Assembly (NCBI GenBank): GCA_021845945.1 | Contig: JAJZRD010000036.1 | Location: forward strand, 1 to 22,097 | Origin: Chloroflexota bacterium | GTDB lineage: Bacteria > Chloroflexota > UBA6077 | DNA: 22,097 nucleotides | Reading direction: 5' to 3' | In this document: positions 6,546 through 14,628 of the stretch, piece after piece | Numbering within the stretch: the first letter of the stretch is position 1 | How the letters are laid out: each line of letters starts with the position of its first letter | Position numbers and translations under genes: made by a program | The notes under the pieces: generated by a model | Databases searched by the model: none | What the model was told of the DNA's origin: nothing | Seen by the model: only the letters and a program-made list of their open reading frames with translations

Positions 6546-7744
6546 AGTTCTGGGGATACCCTCGCCCGGATGGCCGGGTGGGGGTGCGGAATCTGGTGGC
6601 GGTGATACCTTCGACCTACTGCGCCAACACCGTGGCCAGGAGGATCGCCGCTCAGGTGGGCGGCGCCGTAGCCCTCACCCACGACGTGGGATGCAGCCAG
6701 ATGGGGTTGGACCTGGAGATCACGGCCCGAACCCTGAAGAACCTGGGAAGGCACCCCAACGTAGCGGCCGTCCTGGTGGTTGGCCTCGGCTGCGAGCGGC
6801 TAACCCCCACGGAGTTGGCGGAGGGGATAGCTGCCTCGGGCAAGCCGGTGGAGATGATCACAATCCAGGAGAGCGGCGGCAGCCTGAAGGCGCTGGAGGC
6901 CGGCGCATCCATCGTCCGCCGGCTGGTTCAGGAAGCCTCCTCCCTCCAGCGGGAGCAGCTCGGGTTGGAGCATCTGGCGGTGGCCACCGAGTGCGGTGGA
7001 ACCGACGCCTTCTCCGGCCTCCTGGCTAACCCGGCCGTGGGGATCGCGGCGGACATGGTGGTGGCCGAGGGCGGCACCGCCATGTTCTCGGAGATCAACG
7101 AGCTGCTGGGTACCGAGCATCTGCTGGGAGCCAGGGCCCGGAACGAGGAAGTAGCGGAGCAGATCTACAGGGTGATCCGGCTCAGCGAGGCGCGGCTGGC
7201 CTCGCAGAGCCGGAACGATCGGTCCGGGAAGCGCGTGGCGCTGATCTCCACGGGGAACTTCGACGGCGGCCTATCCACGGTGGTGGAGAAGGGGCTGGGG
7301 GGCATGAAGAAGTCGGGTAGCTCCCCCATCGTGGGCGTGCTCAAGTACGCGGAGGCCTACGGCAGACCGGGGCTACACCTGATGGATACCCCCGGCCACG
7401 ATGCCCAGTCCACCAACGGCATGGTGGCGGGGGGGTGCCAGATCGTCCTATTCACCACGGGCCGTGGGACCCCTACAGGCCACCCCATAGCCCCGGTGAT
7501 CAAGATCACCGGCAACTCCCGCAGCTTCGCCAAGATGTCCGACAACATCGACGTCAACGTGGGGACGGTGCTGGACGGGGCCATGACCCTGCCGCAGGCC
7601 GGGGAAGAGCTCTTCCGCCAGGTGGTGGCCGTGGCTAACGGCCGGCGGACCAGGGCGGAGGTGTTGGGCCACGACGAGCTGATGTCGGTGTGGCGGCCCT
7701 GGCCAGAGCACGAAGCGGCCTACGGCTGCGGGGAGTGGGCGTAA
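6542..7744 (+). CDS. UxaA/SuyB-type lyase, large subunit
   Basis: A 400-residue catalytic subunit of the UxaA/GarD family, which removes water (altronate, galactarate) or sulfite (sulfolactate) from 2-hydroxyacids using an iron centre. It starts KFWGYPRPDGRVGVRN, the usual opening of this subunit, and carries THDVGCSQMG (Cys51), ATECGGTDAFSG (Glu150-Cys151), STGNFDGGL and FTTGRGTPTGHP. The GTG start at 6542 was chosen because it overlaps the preceding TGA in a GTGA junction and begins exactly at the conserved N-terminus. It is the last gene of the plus-strand cluster, followed by a terminator-like inverted repeat. With the 2-hydroxyacid dehydrogenase and LarA-like racemase it forms a plausible hydroxyacid breakdown route. 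Confidence 0.92.
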   Translation: MKFWGYPRPDGRVGVRNLVAVIPSTYCANTVARRIAAQVGGAVALTHDVGCSQMGLDLEITARTLKNLGRHPNVAAVLVVGLGCERLTPTELAEGIAASGKPVEMITIQESGGSLKALEAGASIVRRLVQEASSLQREQLGLEHLAVATECGGTDAFSGLLANPAVGIAADMVVAEGGTAMFSEINELLGTEHLLGARARNEEVAEQIYRVIRLSEARLASQSRNDRSGKRVALISTGNFDGGLSTVVEKGLGGMKKSGSSPIVGVLKYAEAYGRPGLHLMDTPGHDAQSTNGMVAGGCQIVLFTTGRGTPTGHPIAPVIKITGNSRSFAKMSDNIDVNVGTVLDGAMTLPQAGEELFRQVVAVANGRRTRAEVLGHDELMSVWRPWPEHEAAYGCGEWA

Positions 7745-7756
7745 CCCAGGCGGGGG

Positions 7757-7801
7757 GACGGGGAGAAAGGGCGACGGGGCGTAAGAGGATCTCTCCCCGT
7801 C
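7757..7801. terminator. Putative bidirectional terminator hairpin between convergent genes
   Basis: GACGGGGAGA (7757-7766) is perfectly complementary to TCTCCCCGTC (7792-7801), and the element lies between the convergent lyase and alcohol dehydrogenase genes. Four direct repeats of CCCCGTCA/CCCTGTCA follow up to 7826. There is no clear U-tract on either strand, so termination would be non-canonical, and the element may instead be another palindromic repeat. Confidence 0.45.
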
Positions 7802-7828
7802 ACCCCGTCACCCCGTCACCCTGTCAGG

Positions 7829-8938
7829 CTAGGGTTTGACCAACACCTTGATGGCGTTGTCCCGCCGCTCTCGGAAGGCGGCGAAGGCCTCCATGATGTC
7901 CTCAAGCTTGAACTCGTGGGTGACCATCCGGCCCATCCGCAACTTCCCCTGCTTCATCATGGACAGCCCTCGCCGGCAGGCCGAGTGGCCCTCGCCGCGA
8001 GTGGTGTAGATGGTGATGTCGCTGCGGATGGCGACGCTGATGTCCGCCGTAACCGGTTCCTTGTAGAAGGCCAGCAGCAGCACCTTCCCGCCCAGCTTGG
8101 TCATCTTGAGGGCGTCTTCCAGGGTGCCCTGCCCACCCGCGCAGTCGATGGTGAGATCCACCCCCACTCCCCCGGTCAGCGCCCGCACCTGATCCACCGC
8201 CTCCTGGCCTCGGGCGCGCACCAGCTGGTCTGCGCCGAACTCCGGCCCCAGCTTCATCCTCGATTCGTTGGTGCCAACGAGGATCACCTGGTCGGCGCAG
8301 AGGGTCTTGCAGACCGCCGCGGTGGTCAGCCCTATGGGGCCGGGGCCGATCACGGCGATGGAATCACCGGCGACGAAGCCCCCTGCCACGTCCAAGCCGT
8401 AGAGAGGAGTGCCGGTGGTGGTGACCATGGTGGCTTCTTCGAAGGAGATGTTGTCCGGGATCTTGTAGACGGCGTTGATGTGGTGCACCACGTACTCGGC
8501 GTAGCCGCCGGGCACCGTGAAGCCGGAGGTGTGGTGGCCCAGATCCACCTTGCCGTAGTTCAGGCAGGCCGTGTACTCGCCGCGAATGCAGTTCTCGCAG
8601 CGCATGCATCCCTTGTGAGCCTCTACGGTCACCCTGTCCCCCGGCTTGTACTCCACCACGCTGTCCCCAACCGCTACCACGGTGCCCACGTACTCGTGGC
8701 CGGGTATGAACACCCCGAAGTCCGGTTGTCCCGGGAAGGGGTGATGGGTGATCTTCAGATCGGTGCCGCAGATGGCGCAGGCTGCCACCTTGATCAGCAC
8801 CTGCTGGTGCCCTGGTTTCGGCACCGGCCTCTCCACCACCCTCAGGTCGTCCGGACCGAACAGGACGGCGGCTCTCATCTTGTCGGGGATGTGGAAGCCC
8901 GGCGCCTCGACGACCGGATCGTTAAAGGTTGTCTGCAT
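7829..8938 (-). CDS. Zinc-dependent alcohol/polyol dehydrogenase (MDR family)
   Basis: A 369-residue medium-chain dehydrogenase of the threonine/sorbitol dehydrogenase type, oxidising a secondary alcohol with NAD(P). Catalytic zinc ligands are Cys57 (CAICGTD) and His81-Glu82 (PGHEYVG); the structural zinc is held by Cys111, Cys114, Cys117 and Cys125. The nucleotide-binding GPGPIG spans 198-203. The ATG at 8938 follows AGGAG about 8 bases upstream; a second Met at residue 21 begins the conserved domain, so a 20-residue N-terminal extension is real or the start is internal. It is the last gene of the repressor-headed minus operon, consistent with a hydroxyl-oxidising step on the same substrate. 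Confidence 0.93.
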   Translation of the reverse strand: MQTTFNDPVVEAPGFHIPDKMRAAVLFGPDDLRVVERPVPKPGHQQVLIKVAACAICGTDLKITHHPFPGQPDFGVFIPGHEYVGTVVAVGDSVVEYKPGDRVTVEAHKGCMRCENCIRGEYTACLNYGKVDLGHHTSGFTVPGGYAEYVVHHINAVYKIPDNISFEEATMVTTTGTPLYGLDVAGGFVAGDSIAVIGPGPIGLTTAAVCKTLCADQVILVGTNESRMKLGPEFGADQLVRARGQEAVDQVRALTGGVGVDLTIDCAGGQGTLEDALKMTKLGGKVLLLAFYKEPVTADISVAIRSDITIYTTRGEGHSACRRGLSMMKQGKLRMGRMVTHEFKLEDIMEAFAAFRERRDNAIKVLVKP

Positions 8939-8955
8939 GGGTTGCTCCTATTCTC

Positions 8956-9001
8956 CTGCCGCTCCCCGATCCGCTGCCGGCAGCGGATCGGGGAGCGGCA
9001 G
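8956..9001. repeat. Perfect 46-bp palindrome without spacer
   Basis: The left arm (8956-8978, beginning CTGCCGCTCCCCGATCC) is the exact reverse complement of the right arm (8979-9001), with the symmetry axis at CTGCCGGCAG. It fills most of the 71-bp gap between the receptor stop and the dehydrogenase start, upstream of the latter's ribosome site. With no U-tract it is unlikely to be a simple terminator; it may separate or stabilise transcript segments or be a mobile palindrome. Confidence 0.85.
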
Positions 9002-9009
9002 CCACAGAC

Positions 9010-10104
9010 TTACTTGGTGTCGGTCTTCACCTTCTTGGCCAGCGTAGATATCTGGACGTCCTGGTCGGCCACGAACTTGGAGAACTCGGTGCTGGGCAGC
9101 GGCTTCGCCACCGCCCCCACGCTCTCGCTGTACTGGCGCCACTCGTCGCTCTTGGCCGCCTTCAGGAAAGCGGCCTCCAGCCGGTCGAGAACGGGCTTGG
9201 GGGTGCCTTTGGCAACCGAGACCCCTCGCCACTGCTCCAGCATCAGGTTGACGCCCTGCTCCTTCAGGGTGGGGACGTCTTTGAAGGCGGGGATCCGCTG
9301 ATCGCTGCTCACCGACAGCATTCGGACCGAGCCTCCCTTGTAGGCCGCCAGGATCTCCGCCGGGTGCTGCACGCTGGCTTCGATGTGACCGCCTATCAGG
9401 TTGGTGACCGCGAGGCCGGTTCCGAAGGCGATGTGGGTGAAGGGAACGCCGGCAGCGTCCGCTATGGCAGCCGCCGACAGGTGGGTGAAGCTACCTATCC
9501 CCGAGTTGCCCACGGTCATCGGCTTGGAGCGGGTCTTGGCGTCGGCCAGGAAGTCCTTGAGCGTCTTCCAGGGCGAGTCGGCGGAGACGGTCAGGGTCAC
9601 GGTTTCCGCCGAAACCAGCGCCACGTGGTCGAAAGCCTGGTAGCCGAAGTCGATGTTGCCCTGGGCCAGCAGGGTGGCCATTGCGGCGGAGGTCCAGAGC
9701 AGCTTGTAGCCGTCGGGCTTGGAGTTCTTCACCTGCTGGTAGGCGACGGCTCCTCCTGCACCCGTGACGTTGGAGATGGCGATTGACTGGCCCAGATCCT
9801 TCTCCACCATCGCGGCGATCTTGCGGGCTGCCACGTCGGCGGCGCCTCCCGCCCCGAAGGGGACGAGCATCTCCAGAGGACGGTTGGGGAAGTCCGTTTT
9901 TGCGGCCTGTGCGGCTGCCTGAGTGGGGGCCGCCGCGGGAGCGGTGGTCGCCGGCGCAGACGCCTGAGTCGCGGCGGGAGCAGCAGACTTGGCGGGTGTG
10001 GGACCAGCGGCCGGTGCGGATTGGCAGCCTGCCGAGATCAGTAGCATTCCGGCGATGGCCAATCCAAAGACGAGCGACACCTTGGGAACCAGGCGAATCC
10101 TCAT
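9010..10104 (-). CDS. Bug/TctC-family tripartite tricarboxylate transporter substrate-binding lipoprotein
   Basis: A 364-residue extracytoplasmic solute receptor of the tripartite tricarboxylate transporter family. The N-terminus has basic residues, a hydrophobic stretch and a lipobox ending ISAGC with the lipidated Cys27, followed by an Ala/Pro/Thr-rich linker to about residue 68. The mature domain starts FPNRPLEMLVPFGAGGAADV, the signature of Bug receptors, with GAGGAVAYQQV and VGNSGIGSFTH further on. The ATG at 10104 was chosen for the signal peptide and the purine-rich AGGAGAAGGA just upstream; the longer frame to 10269 is repeat DNA. The membrane partners TctA and TctB are not in the window. 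It sits between an isomerase and a dehydrogenase, suggesting an organic-acid ligand. Confidence 0.92.
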   Translation of the reverse strand: MRIRLVPKVSLVFGLAIAGMLLISAGCQSAPAAGPTPAKSAAPAATQASAPATTAPAAAPTQAAAQAAKTDFPNRPLEMLVPFGAGGAADVAARKIAAMVEKDLGQSIAISNVTGAGGAVAYQQVKNSKPDGYKLLWTSAAMATLLAQGNIDFGYQAFDHVALVSAETVTLTVSADSPWKTLKDFLADAKTRSKPMTVGNSGIGSFTHLSAAAIADAAGVPFTHIAFGTGLAVTNLIGGHIEASVQHPAEILAAYKGGSVRMLSVSSDQRIPAFKDVPTLKEQGVNLMLEQWRGVSVAKGTPKPVLDRLEAAFLKAAKSDEWRQYSESVGAVAKPLPSTEFSKFVADQDVQISTLAKKVKTDTK

Positions 10105-10338
10105 AGTCCTTCTCCTTCTCTTAGCTATCCCGCAAGGTCTTGTGTCTAAGTGCGTCGTTCCGCAATTTCGTGACGTCGGGCGGCGCACAGGGCGCCGCCG
10201 CGTCCTCGTCGTCGGAGGACCGGGCGGCGGGGGACAAGCCCCCGCCCTACGTAGGCGACTTCTCTGCACTCAGCACCCAGAACTCAGAACCCGGTGCGAG
10301 GCACTGCGCCCTGGGCCCGCTTTCTTGGTTCGATGCCA
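10105..10338. other. Intergenic gap with repeats
   Basis: This 234-bp gap separates two same-strand genes of the probable operon. It contains a GC-rich palindromic stretch around 10178-10200, a family E hairpin (10219-10251) and a degenerate family C piece (ACTCAGCACCCAGAACTCAG, about 10267-10286). I see no gene. A separate promoter for the receptor gene cannot be excluded. Confidence 0.5.
10219..10251. repeat. GC-rich hairpin repeat, family E, copy 2
   Basis: It matches 219-251 with small changes around the loop (GGGGACAAGCCCC here). The arms GGCGGGGG and CCCCCGCC can pair. Confidence 0.6.
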
Positions 10339-11304
10339 TCAGAGCGAGCGGCTGCGTTGGAACAGAGCCCAGGCTTCCTTGATCACCCGTTTGGCGTTGG
10401 CCAATATCACCTCTTCTCTCTCACCTGCCAGCAGCGGCCGCACCTCGGCGCTGATGACGGGCATCTCTTCCTGGTGGAAAAAGCCGTTGTTCCACAACAC
10501 CCCCAGGTAGTCGGCCACCTGCTCCGTGTCGATCTCGCCTCCAGGGACCCCGAACCGGGGCTGCAGGTCGCCGTAGGCCGGGTGGCGCCGATCCCGCATG
10601 ACGCAGTTCCCGATGTGGGCGTGCTTCAGATATGCCCTCACCAGAGGCACGGCCTCCTCGGGTTTCTCCCGCAGCAGCGGGAAGTGGGACAGGTCCGCCA
10701 GCAGCCCGAAGCGCGGCTGCTCTTTGGACACCTCCTCCGCTACCGCCAGGGCGTCGCTGAAGGGCCCGATCAGGTTCTGCTTGTCCACGTCCCGATCGAA
10801 GATCTTCAGGACGACGGCGATCTCCCCCTCCTCCTTGGCGTACTCGCAGAGCTGGTGGATCGAGTCCACCAGCAGCTTCATCGCTTCCGGGCGCTTCTCG
10901 GGGCCGGGGTCCTTGCCGGCGATCAACCGCACCGCCCTGGCCCCCAGGTCGTAGGCCTCGTCGATGCAGTTCTTCACCTGGCCGATCGCCCTGCGCCTTT
11001 CGGCGGGATCCAGGGCGTTCAGGCTCAGCTTCTGGGTGAGCATGGCGGGCTGGGTGGCGTAGTAGACGGCCAGGTGGGCCTCCTCCAGCAGCTTGCGCGC
11101 CCCGTTCCGCACCCGGGGGTCCCGCATCCAGCCGACCTCCACCGCCGTGAAGAAGTCGTCCTCGGCGATCTTCGCCAGGGTCTCCGCGATGGGGCCCTCG
11201 CCCCTGGCCACGTCCGGGAAAGCCTTGAAGTGAACGATACCGACCTTGGTGTAGCCGTAAATGGAGCCGATTCTCTCGGAGAAACCCTCGATCCTTCCGA
11301 GCAT
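10339..11304 (-). CDS. TIM-barrel sugar phosphate isomerase/epimerase-like protein
   Basis: A 321-residue protein of the xylose-isomerase-like / AP endonuclease 2 TIM-barrel superfamily. Likely metal and catalytic positions by pattern are Glu56 (TAVEVGW), Asp204 and His207 (LLADLSHF), His228 or His230 (KHAHIGN) and Glu287 (ISAEVRP). Such enzymes isomerise or epimerise sugars or act on sugar acids; the exact reaction cannot be assigned. The start at 11304 gives the usual N-terminus, with GAGGAGATGAGGAG-like purines upstream. A family A repeat lies between it and the preceding UPF0261 gene. Operon company with UPF0261 and creatininase-type proteins suggests degradation of a carbohydrate-derived or amide-containing compound. 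Confidence 0.8.
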   Translation of the reverse strand: MLGRIEGFSERIGSIYGYTKVGIVHFKAFPDVARGEGPIAETLAKIAEDDFFTAVEVGWMRDPRVRNGARKLLEEAHLAVYYATQPAMLTQKLSLNALDPAERRRAIGQVKNCIDEAYDLGARAVRLIAGKDPGPEKRPEAMKLLVDSIHQLCEYAKEEGEIAVVLKIFDRDVDKQNLIGPFSDALAVAEEVSKEQPRFGLLADLSHFPLLREKPEEAVPLVRAYLKHAHIGNCVMRDRRHPAYGDLQPRFGVPGGEIDTEQVADYLGVLWNNGFFHQEEMPVISAEVRPLLAGEREEVILANAKRVIKEAWALFQRSRSL

Positions 11305-11330
11305 TGGGACTATCTCCTCATCTCCTCCGG

Positions 11331-11391
11331 TGTCATGCCGAGCGCCGGCAAAGCATCTCGGCCGAGATCCTTCGCTGCCCTCAAGAGGACA
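11331..11391. repeat. Degenerate family A palindromic repeat, copy 3
   Basis: TGTCATGCCGAGCGCCGGC at the left and GATCCTTCGCTGCCCTCAAG at the right repeat the family A layout in shortened form. Its right end overlaps the last codons of the UPF0261 gene (stop at 11381-11383), so the element may have supplied the current C-terminus or stop codon. Confidence 0.55.
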
Positions 11392-12598
11392 TCGTCTCGT
11401 GCAGGATCTGCACGGCTCGATCTGCCACCATGGGGTCGTTGATCACAGTATCCATCTCCACCAGCCGGACCTTCGGGTCCAGCCGGCTCTCGAGGGCCGC
11501 GATGAAGCCCTGATTGGCTTCGGGGTCGTGCAGCACGCCGTTCGGGGCGCCGATGATGCTCCAGCCTCGCAGCGGCAGCAGGAAGGTCACCGGTCCGCGG
11601 GACCGGTTCAGCTTGTCGGCCAACGCCAGCCCGAGCTTCTCCATCTCCTCTCGAGTGGCCCGCACGTTCATGTTGTAGGGGTTGTGGTAGTGGATGGACC
11701 GTCCCCGGTACTTGGGGGGCACCGTCTCCAAGGGGCCAAAGCAGAAGTACTCCAGTCCCCCCGGAGCTACCACCTGGGGGATCCCTCTCCGGCCCGCTGC
11801 CTCCAGCCGTCCGGGGCGTGTGGGGGTGTAGATGTCGTCGCCCAGCACCTCCCCCACCAGCTCGTGGGTGGTCAGGTCCAGCACCCCGTCGATCAGCCCC
11901 TCGTCGATCAACTCCTCCATGGCCGAGCCGCAGGCGCCCGAGGCGTGGAAGGCGACCACCTCGTATCCCAGCTCCTCCAGTAGCCGGCAGGCCCGGGTAA
12001 CCACCGGATCGGTGTTCCCCAGGGCGGTAATGGCCACTATCGGTTTGCTCGACTTCCGGCTCATCGGGATGCCCATCTCCGCCATGCCCACCAGGGCGCC
12101 CGCGGCGTTGGAGAGGATGGTGCGGGTGATGGTGTTGGGTCCTCCCAGGAGGTCGGCCACGGAGAAGATCATGGCCACGTCCCGGTGGCCGATGTAGGGC
12201 CGGATGTTGCCGGAGGCCACGGTGGACACGATCACCTTGGGCAGACCGATGGGCAGGCTCTCCAGGGCGATGGCCGCTATGGCCGTGCCCTGGTTGCCGC
12301 CCAGGGCCAGGACGCCGTCCAGTTCACCCTTCTCCCAGCAGGAGTGGAGGATGGCCGCCGCACCACGCCCCATGGTTTCCATGATCTGGTCGCGGCGCAG
12401 CCGCAGCAGGGTGGAGGGCTCCATCCCGACTGCCTCCATCACCTGCTCTTTGCCGACGTCGGGGGTGAGGGAGGAGCCCTCCCGCACCCCGACGTCCACG
12501 ACCTTGACCAGGTGGCCTCGGGCGCGGATCAACTCCGCCACGAAGGCGGCCTCCAGGGCCTTTGTATCCAGGGTCGCCAGCACTACGAAGCGAGCCAC
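11381..12598 (-). CDS. UPF0261 / Tm-1-like ATP-binding domain protein
   Basis: A 405-residue member of the UPF0261 family, related to the tomato Tm-1 N-terminal ATP-binding domain; its bacterial role is poorly defined. Visible family features are FVVLATLDTKALE near the start, GVLALGGNQGTAIA (95-108), STVASGNIRPYIG (125-137), and ITALGNTDPVVTRA (190-203), which opens the second half. GTG at 12598 is preferred over the longer frame because the conserved VVLATLDTK begins five codons later and GGAGAGG lies just upstream. UPF0261 genes are often found with TIM-barrel and transporter genes in catabolic operons, as here. The function is left open: an ATP-dependent step on the operon's substrate is inference. 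Confidence 0.85.
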   Translation of the reverse strand: MARFVVLATLDTKALEAAFVAELIRARGHLVKVVDVGVREGSSLTPDVGKEQVMEAVGMEPSTLLRLRRDQIMETMGRGAAAILHSCWEKGELDGVLALGGNQGTAIAAIALESLPIGLPKVIVSTVASGNIRPYIGHRDVAMIFSVADLLGGPNTITRTILSNAAGALVGMAEMGIPMSRKSSKPIVAITALGNTDPVVTRACRLLEELGYEVVAFHASGACGSAMEELIDEGLIDGVLDLTTHELVGEVLGDDIYTPTRPGRLEAAGRRGIPQVVAPGGLEYFCFGPLETVPPKYRGRSIHYHNPYNMNVRATREEMEKLGLALADKLNRSRGPVTFLLPLRGWSIIGAPNGVLHDPEANQGFIAALESRLDPKVRLVEMDTVINDPMVADRAVQILHETMSS

Positions 12599-12618
12599 GA
12601 GCCTCTCCAAGTCGGTCC

Positions 12619-12636
12619 GTAGGAGCCGGCTCCTAC
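12619..12636. repeat. GTAGGAGCCGGCTCCTAC palindrome, family D, copy 2
   Basis: A perfect 18-bp palindrome in the 47-bp gap between the creatininase-type gene and the UPF0261 gene. The central 14 bp and the ACAG flank match 1621-1638. Confidence 0.6.
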
Positions 12637-12645
12637 AGACGTGAT

Positions 12646-13539
12646 CTATCCTCTCCAGAAGCGGCCGGGCCAGTCGCGCTTGCCGTCGGGAACGTGGATG
12701 TCGAACTTCTTGACCTCTTCCAGGAAGGCGGCCAGGTGGTCGCCGATCCGCTCGAACACCGCTTCGCCCTGCTCGACGCTGGAGCGCAGAGGGTTGCCGA
12801 TGGTGGCCGAGTCGTTGTACTCGTGGTGCATCATCGGAACGAAGATGTTCTCGGAGCCCTGGAAGATGACGGTGTCGGTGCCGTCTTTCTTGGAGAAGGC
12901 CGGACCCATCCACTTGGGGGCGTGGGCGCGGTCGGGCTCGGCCCGTTCCATCTTCACCGAGCCCTCGTAAAGCCCCTTCTCCTTGAGGTAGGCCATGGTG
13001 GTGGAGGTCTCTAGCTCGCCGGCATGCCAGCCGGGGGTCTCCTCGGGCGGGCCCTGGAGCAGGTCCGCCACGACGACGCAGTCTCGCTCTGTAGGCGTCT
13101 TGTAGTAGGCGCAGAAGCAGCCGGTCTCGGCCCGCAGGGTGCGAAGCACCTCTTTCTGAGGTCCCATGTTGGTGCCGTGGTGGGACACGAATACCAGCTT
13201 GTTGAAGCCGGCGAAGATCAGGCTGCGGCCGATGGAGTAGAGGACCTGTCGGTAGACGTCGGCGGGCAGGGAGACGCTACCGGTTCCCCAGCCGGCCTCG
13301 CCCATGTGGTGGGGCGAGTGGCCGAAGGGCAGCAGGGGGGCGTAGGGCACCTTGGCCTTGGTGGCGGCCCTCTCCACGCTACCCATGGTCGTGTAGGAGT
13401 CGACCCCCAGGGGCACGTGATGGCCGTGCTTCTCCATGCTTCCGACGGGGATCATCACAACGTCGTTTCCAGCCTTGATCCAGTTGGCTACGTCGGTCCA
13501 GGGCATCTCCAACAGGTTGTACTTTTCCAGTTCTGTCAA
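12646..13539 (-). CDS. Creatininase family amidohydrolase-like protein
   Basis: A 297-residue member of the creatininase family, metal-dependent cytoplasmic hydrolases of cyclic amides and related bonds. The metal site is read as Glu36 and His38 (GSMEKHG), Asp47 (LGVDSYT), the SHHGTN loop (His120-His121) and HAGELETS (His172 to Glu177), all typical. The loop is SHHGTN rather than the common NGHGGN, so the substrate may not be creatinine. The start is TTG at 13539: the codon is preceded by AAGGAGGAATACA, an excellent ribosome site, and no ATG or GTG fits better. It follows the repressor stop by 18 bp, so the two are almost certainly co-transcribed. Confidence 0.9.
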   Translation of the reverse strand: MTELEKYNLLEMPWTDVANWIKAGNDVVMIPVGSMEKHGHHVPLGVDSYTTMGSVERAATKAKVPYAPLLPFGHSPHHMGEAGWGTGSVSLPADVYRQVLYSIGRSLIFAGFNKLVFVSHHGTNMGPQKEVLRTLRAETGCFCAYYKTPTERDCVVVADLLQGPPEETPGWHAGELETSTTMAYLKEKGLYEGSVKMERAEPDRAHAPKWMGPAFSKKDGTDTVIFQGSENIFVPMMHHEYNDSATIGNPLRSSVEQGEAVFERIGDHLAAFLEEVKKFDIHVPDGKRDWPGRFWRG

Positions 13540-13557
13540 TGTATTCCTCCTTTTTCG

Positions 13558-14589
13558 CTACGACTTCACAACTGCGGCAACGGGTTGGCCGGACGACTGC
13601 CTGACCACCAGGCGAGTAGGGAGCCAGAGGACCTGCTCCGCGGGCTCCCCGGCCAGCAGCTTCAGCAGCAGCCTGGCGGCCGAGGCCCCCATCTCGTAGG
13701 TCGGCAGGGAGATGGTGGTGAGGCTGGGCCGCACGTAGCGGCCGGTGGGGATGTTGTCGAACCCGACCACGGCCAGTTGCTCGGGCACTCGAACCCCGAG
13801 GTCGAAGGCGGCTGCCATCGCGCCCAGCGCCATCTGGTCGTTGGCGGCGAAGAGGGCGGTGGGCCGGATGCCGGCCGCGCTCAGAAGGGAGAGGCCGGCC
13901 TGGTAGCCGCTCTCCGAACCGAAATCGCCCTCGCGGACCAGCGCTTCCTGCACGCCGGCGCCCAGCACTTCCATCGCCTGGCGGTATCCTTTCAACCGGT
14001 CCCGGGCGCTGGTCAGGGTGGTGGGACCGCTCAGGAAGCCGATCTGCCGGTGGCCCAGCCCGATCAGGTGGGAGGTGGCTTCGTAGGCGGCGCTGGTGTT
14101 ATCCACCTGAACCGAGGGGAAGGGCCAGCGATGCCTTCCCACCAGCACCACCGGGCCCCGGATCTCCTCCAGAGGGAGGGGGGCGCCTTCGCTGTCCATG
14201 CCACCCCCGGCGAAGATGATCCCGTCCGCCTGCTTCTCCCGGAGCATGTCCAGATAGCCCCGGAGCTTGGCGAGGCTGCGGTCGGTGTTGCAGAAGATGA
14301 CGGTGTAGTCCTTCTCGCTGGCGACGTCCTCGACCCCGCGGGAGAGAAGGGGGTAGTAGGGATTGGAGATGTCGGGGATGATCAGGCCGATGGTGCGGGT
14401 GGACTTGCCCAGGAGACCGCGGGCCAGGGGGCTGGGGCGGAAATCCAGGGCGTCGATGGCTTCCAGGACTCGGCGCTTGGTTTCGGGGCGCATGGGGTAG
14501 CCGGTGTCGTTGAGGACCCGGGAGACGGTGGTGATGGAGACGCCGGCCCTGTCGGCGACGTCCTGGATGGTGGCGGTCCTCTTCTCCAC
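13558..14589 (-). CDS. LacI-family transcriptional regulator
   Basis: A 343-residue repressor with the N-terminal helix-turn-helix TIQDVADRAGVSITTVSRVL (7-26), a hinge with ARGL (56-59) and a periplasmic-binding-protein-like effector domain starting TIGLIIPDISNPYYP. Motifs DGIIFAGG, HLIGLGHRQIGFLSG, FAANDQMALGAM and VVGFDNIPTGRYVRPSLTTI are standard for the family. Translation starts at GTG 14589, with AAAGGG 8 bases upstream inside the operator. It heads the minus operon and has a consensus promoter with a double palindrome straight after it. The same element precedes the ABC transporter, so it probably represses both units until its ligand, likely the imported compound or a product, is present. 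Confidence 0.95.
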   Translation of the reverse strand: MEKRTATIQDVADRAGVSITTVSRVLNDTGYPMRPETKRRVLEAIDALDFRPSPLARGLLGKSTRTIGLIIPDISNPYYPLLSRGVEDVASEKDYTVIFCNTDRSLAKLRGYLDMLREKQADGIIFAGGGMDSEGAPLPLEEIRGPVVLVGRHRWPFPSVQVDNTSAAYEATSHLIGLGHRQIGFLSGPTTLTSARDRLKGYRQAMEVLGAGVQEALVREGDFGSESGYQAGLSLLSAAGIRPTALFAANDQMALGAMAAAFDLGVRVPEQLAVVGFDNIPTGRYVRPSLTTISLPTYEMGASAARLLLKLLAGEPAEQVLWLPTRLVVRQSSGQPVAAVVKS

Positions 14590-14590
14590 T

Positions 14591-14619
14591 TAGAAAGCCC
14601 TTTCAGAAAAGGTTTTCTA
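14591..14619 (-). promoter_or_regulatory. Double-palindrome operator of the LacI-family gene
   Basis: Two tandem 12-bp palindromes, GAAAGCCCTTTC (14593-14604) and GAAAAGGTTTTC (14606-14617), have centres 13 bp apart and lie between the -10 box and the start codon. The 29-bp element matches 18873-18901 at nearly every position. GAAAGCGCTTTC-like cores are classical LacI/CcpA-family operators. The site also covers the ribosome binding region, so a bound repressor would block its own transcription. Confidence 0.8.
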
Positions 14620-14628
14620 TCCGCCGCC

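Noticed and set aside
7795..7826. CRISPR-like short direct repeats (CCCCGTCA units)
   Set aside because: The units are 8 bp and contiguous with no spacers; this is a simple tandem repeat.
7916..9301. A 461-residue plus-strand open frame
   Set aside because: It lies opposite the zinc dehydrogenase and the receptor and shows no recognisable motif.
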